A DNA stretch of 14,553 nt from Thermoplasmata archaeon (GTDB taxonomy: Archaea; Thermoplasmatota; Thermoplasmata; Lutacidiplasmatales; UBA184), in contig JAKATE010000039.1 of NCBI GenBank assembly GCA_021828085.1, positions 1 to 14,553 on the forward strand. The letters are read 5' to 3'. Each line of letters opens with the position of its first letter. Within the stretch, counting starts at the first letter, position 1. Below the pieces are notes generated by a model. It saw only the letters and a program-made list of their open reading frames with translations, was not told the origin of the DNA and did not search any database. Position numbers and translations under genes: made by a program. Positions 13,734 to 14,553 of the stretch are shown piece after piece.

Positions 13734-13741
13734 GATAGATA
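13734..13741 (-). promoter_or_regulatory. Possible TATA box of the cyclase gene
   Basis: The minus strand reads TATCTATC, centred about 29 nt before the ATG at 13709. It is an unusually AT-rich patch for this DNA, at the distance expected for a leaderless or short-leader archaeal transcript, and no Shine-Dalgarno sequence precedes the ATG. Confidence 0.4.
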
Positions 13742-13912
13742 GTGCTTCTCGCCCGTCCCTGCGAGCTCAAAGGACCACGCCGCAGGCCGGTCCTCCGCGA
13801 GTCGGCCCCGGTGAGCGGGGTGGCTCGGACAGTCGCGAAGCAAGTCCAGAGGTTGCGCCCAGGGGGTGGGCGTCGGCCACCCTCCGAGGCGGACCCCGTT
13901 GGAGAGGGGTGA

Positions 13913-14035
13913 TCAACCCTTCGACGTGGGGGCGCCGCCCGGGTCGCGGGCCTCGCTGCAGCCGGCGGCATGCTGGTTCAGTTGGGCCTGGGTCGCAAAC
14001 GACGCTCCACAAGGGCACGTGTACGCTTCTGCCAT
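13913..14035 (-). CDS. 40-residue single zinc-finger protein
   Basis: A short ORF, ATG to TGA, coding 40 aa. Residues 5-26 fit a beta-beta-alpha zinc finger: Tyr5, Cys7-x-Cys9, Phe13, Leu19, His22-x3-Cys26, with 12 residues between Cys9 and His22 and the usual Phe and Leu core positions. The Cys-x-Cys spacing is tighter than the common Cys-x2-Cys, and the last ligand is Cys rather than His. Residues 27-40 are Gly/Pro-rich and look unstructured. Very small one-finger proteins are known in archaea, where they may bind nucleic acid or protein partners. It lies 203 nt upstream of the cyclase on the same strand. No clear promoter or ribosome site is visible, so it may be a real micro-gene or a remnant. 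Confidence 0.5.
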   Translation of the reverse strand: MAEAYTCPCGASFATQAQLNQHAAGCSEARDPGGAPTSKG

Positions 14036-14318
14036 GGTCGAGTGGACGCTGGAATCGGCCCAGGTTCATCAATGCTTGGATAGGCCCCAGGCGTGGAGGT
14101 ATGCCGAGACGGCTCCTTCTGATGTTCTGGGGGTCGACGTGGTGTATCGTGTCGAAGGGCTGGGCGTTGCACCCCGGATCGAGGACGTTCCGAGAGCGGT
14201 TGGCAGGGTCCCCCGCAGAAAGTCAAAGGTCGTGAGGGTGCACCTTCCCGAGTATGCTCTCGATCCAGAGCTCGACTTCGTCCGGCTAGGAGCCCGTAGC
14301 TCTACTGGTTTTCGCTGA
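14034..14318 (+). CDS. Doubtful ORF, 94 aa
   Basis: An open frame from ATG 14034 to TGA 14316-14318 with no family resemblance I can recognise. Its middle (VDVVYRVEGLGVAPRIEDVP, KSKVVRVHLPEYAL) reads somewhat like protein, but the reverse strand also has open stretches here. Its start codon shares the CCATGG at 14032-14037 with the start of the opposite zinc-finger ORF, so the two are unlikely both to be expressed. No ribosome site or TATA box is evident. Its end runs toward the insertion sequence, so it may be a broken gene or chance. Confidence 0.2.
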   Translation: MVEWTLESAQVHQCLDRPQAWRYAETAPSDVLGVDVVYRVEGLGVAPRIEDVPRAVGRVPRRKSKVVRVHLPEYALDPELDFVRLGARSSTGFR

Positions 14319-14393
14319 GGAGGGTCTCCCTTCTCAACCTAGCGAGGGGGTCCCCCTACCCCCTCTTCCCCTGTTCTTCCTCGTTCTACGCCG
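14036..14393. other. Stretch without a convincing gene, probable IS flank
   Basis: Between the zinc-finger ORF and the transposase stop I see no well-supported gene. The DNA is visibly less GC-biased up to about 14315 than the operons to the left. From 14328 to 14390 it turns C/T-rich on the plus strand, which would be the A/G-rich 3' untranslated end of the minus-strand transposase transcript. The left end of the insertion sequence must lie somewhere in this stretch; TACTGGTTTTCGCTGA near 14302-14317 could be part of a terminal repeat, but the other end is outside the window. Confidence 0.3.
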
Positions 14394-14552
14394 TCACTTG
14401 GTCCACGCGACGTGTAACTTCCGCAGGTTGTGGGTCAGACCCCACAGCTTCCACTCCCCGCTGACCTTGTCGAACCCTCTCAGCAGGAACTGCCGCAGCC
14501 CTCTCCCCTGCTTGATCTGGCCAAAGACCGGTTCCACGCTGACCTTCCTCCA
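14394..14552 (-). mobile_element. 3' end of a DDE transposase gene (IS1182-like), cut by window edge
   Basis: Reading the minus strand inward from the right edge gives 52 residues and a TGA at 14394-14396. The protein contains VSVEPVFGQIKQGRGLRQFL and LLRGFDKVSGEWKLWGLTHN, then LRKLHVAWTK. The VEPVFGQIK block followed by FLLRGxxKVxGEW and THNLxKL is the C-terminal end of DDE transposases of the IS1182/IS5-like group; the Glu of VEP is probably the last catalytic acid. The rest of the element lies beyond the window, so its integrity and copy number are unknown. No frameshift is seen in the visible part. Confidence 0.8.
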
Positions 14553-14553
14553 G

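Noticed and set aside
11778..13742. A 654-codon plus-strand open frame opposite the cyclase
   Set aside because: It mirrors the cyclase gene almost end to end and shows no motif, whereas the minus strand has complete cyclase, TolB-like and TPR signatures.
1..14553. CRISPR arrays, tRNA or rRNA genes
   Set aside because: I found no regularly spaced repeats, cloverleaf with a GTTCRA arm, or rRNA-like stretch; by-eye inspection could still miss an intron-containing tRNA.

Overview
The window is very GC-rich, densely coded, and most likely comes from a chromosome of a high-GC, oxygen-tolerant archaeon, probably a Thermoplasmatota relative. The archaeal call rests on an HTH_10 (bacterio-opsin-activator type) regulator, TATA-like boxes 25-30 nt upstream of start codons that lack Shine-Dalgarno sequences, a tiny one-finger zinc protein and a small zinc-ribbon protein. 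The call is an inference: nickel superoxide dismutase and TPR-type class III cyclases are better known from bacteria, and no rRNA or ribosomal protein gene is present to settle it.

Left part (1-2421). The Ala/Lys/Pro-rich tail of a cut-off gene meets a UspA-type stress protein. Divergent from uspA is a zinc-ribbon protein with a long Pro/Ala-rich tail. Next come nickel superoxide dismutase (sodN, minus strand) and its maturation protease (sodX, plus strand), head to head around a single near-symmetric TATA box.

Centre (2418-11193). A nine-gene minus-strand operon reads, in transcription order: HTH_10 regulator with a Cys/His-rich N-terminus, hemA, hemC, hemD, hemB, hemQ, hemL, hemE, hemH. 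Junctions between the enzyme genes are 3-5 nt gaps, ATGA overlaps or 11-nt overlaps. The enzymes run from glutamyl-tRNA to uroporphyrinogen III (HemA, L, B, C, D), then to coproporphyrinogen III (HemE). They end with a coproporphyrin-type ferrochelatase (HemH/CpfC) and a chlorite-dismutase-family coproheme decarboxylase (HemQ/ChdC). This is the coproporphyrin-dependent heme route, not the siroheme-dependent route used by most heme-making archaea. Only coproporphyrinogen oxidase is missing from the window.

Right part (11194-14553). A small stand-alone alpha/beta protein diverges from the regulator. Then come a class III adenylate cyclase fused to a TolB-like domain and TPRs, a 40-residue zinc-finger ORF, a stretch with no convincing gene, and the 3' end of a DDE transposase (IS1182-like) cut by the window edge.

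The common theme is aerobic life: superoxide removal, oxygen-linked heme synthesis and stress signalling. A local sensor-like regulator is placed to control heme production.
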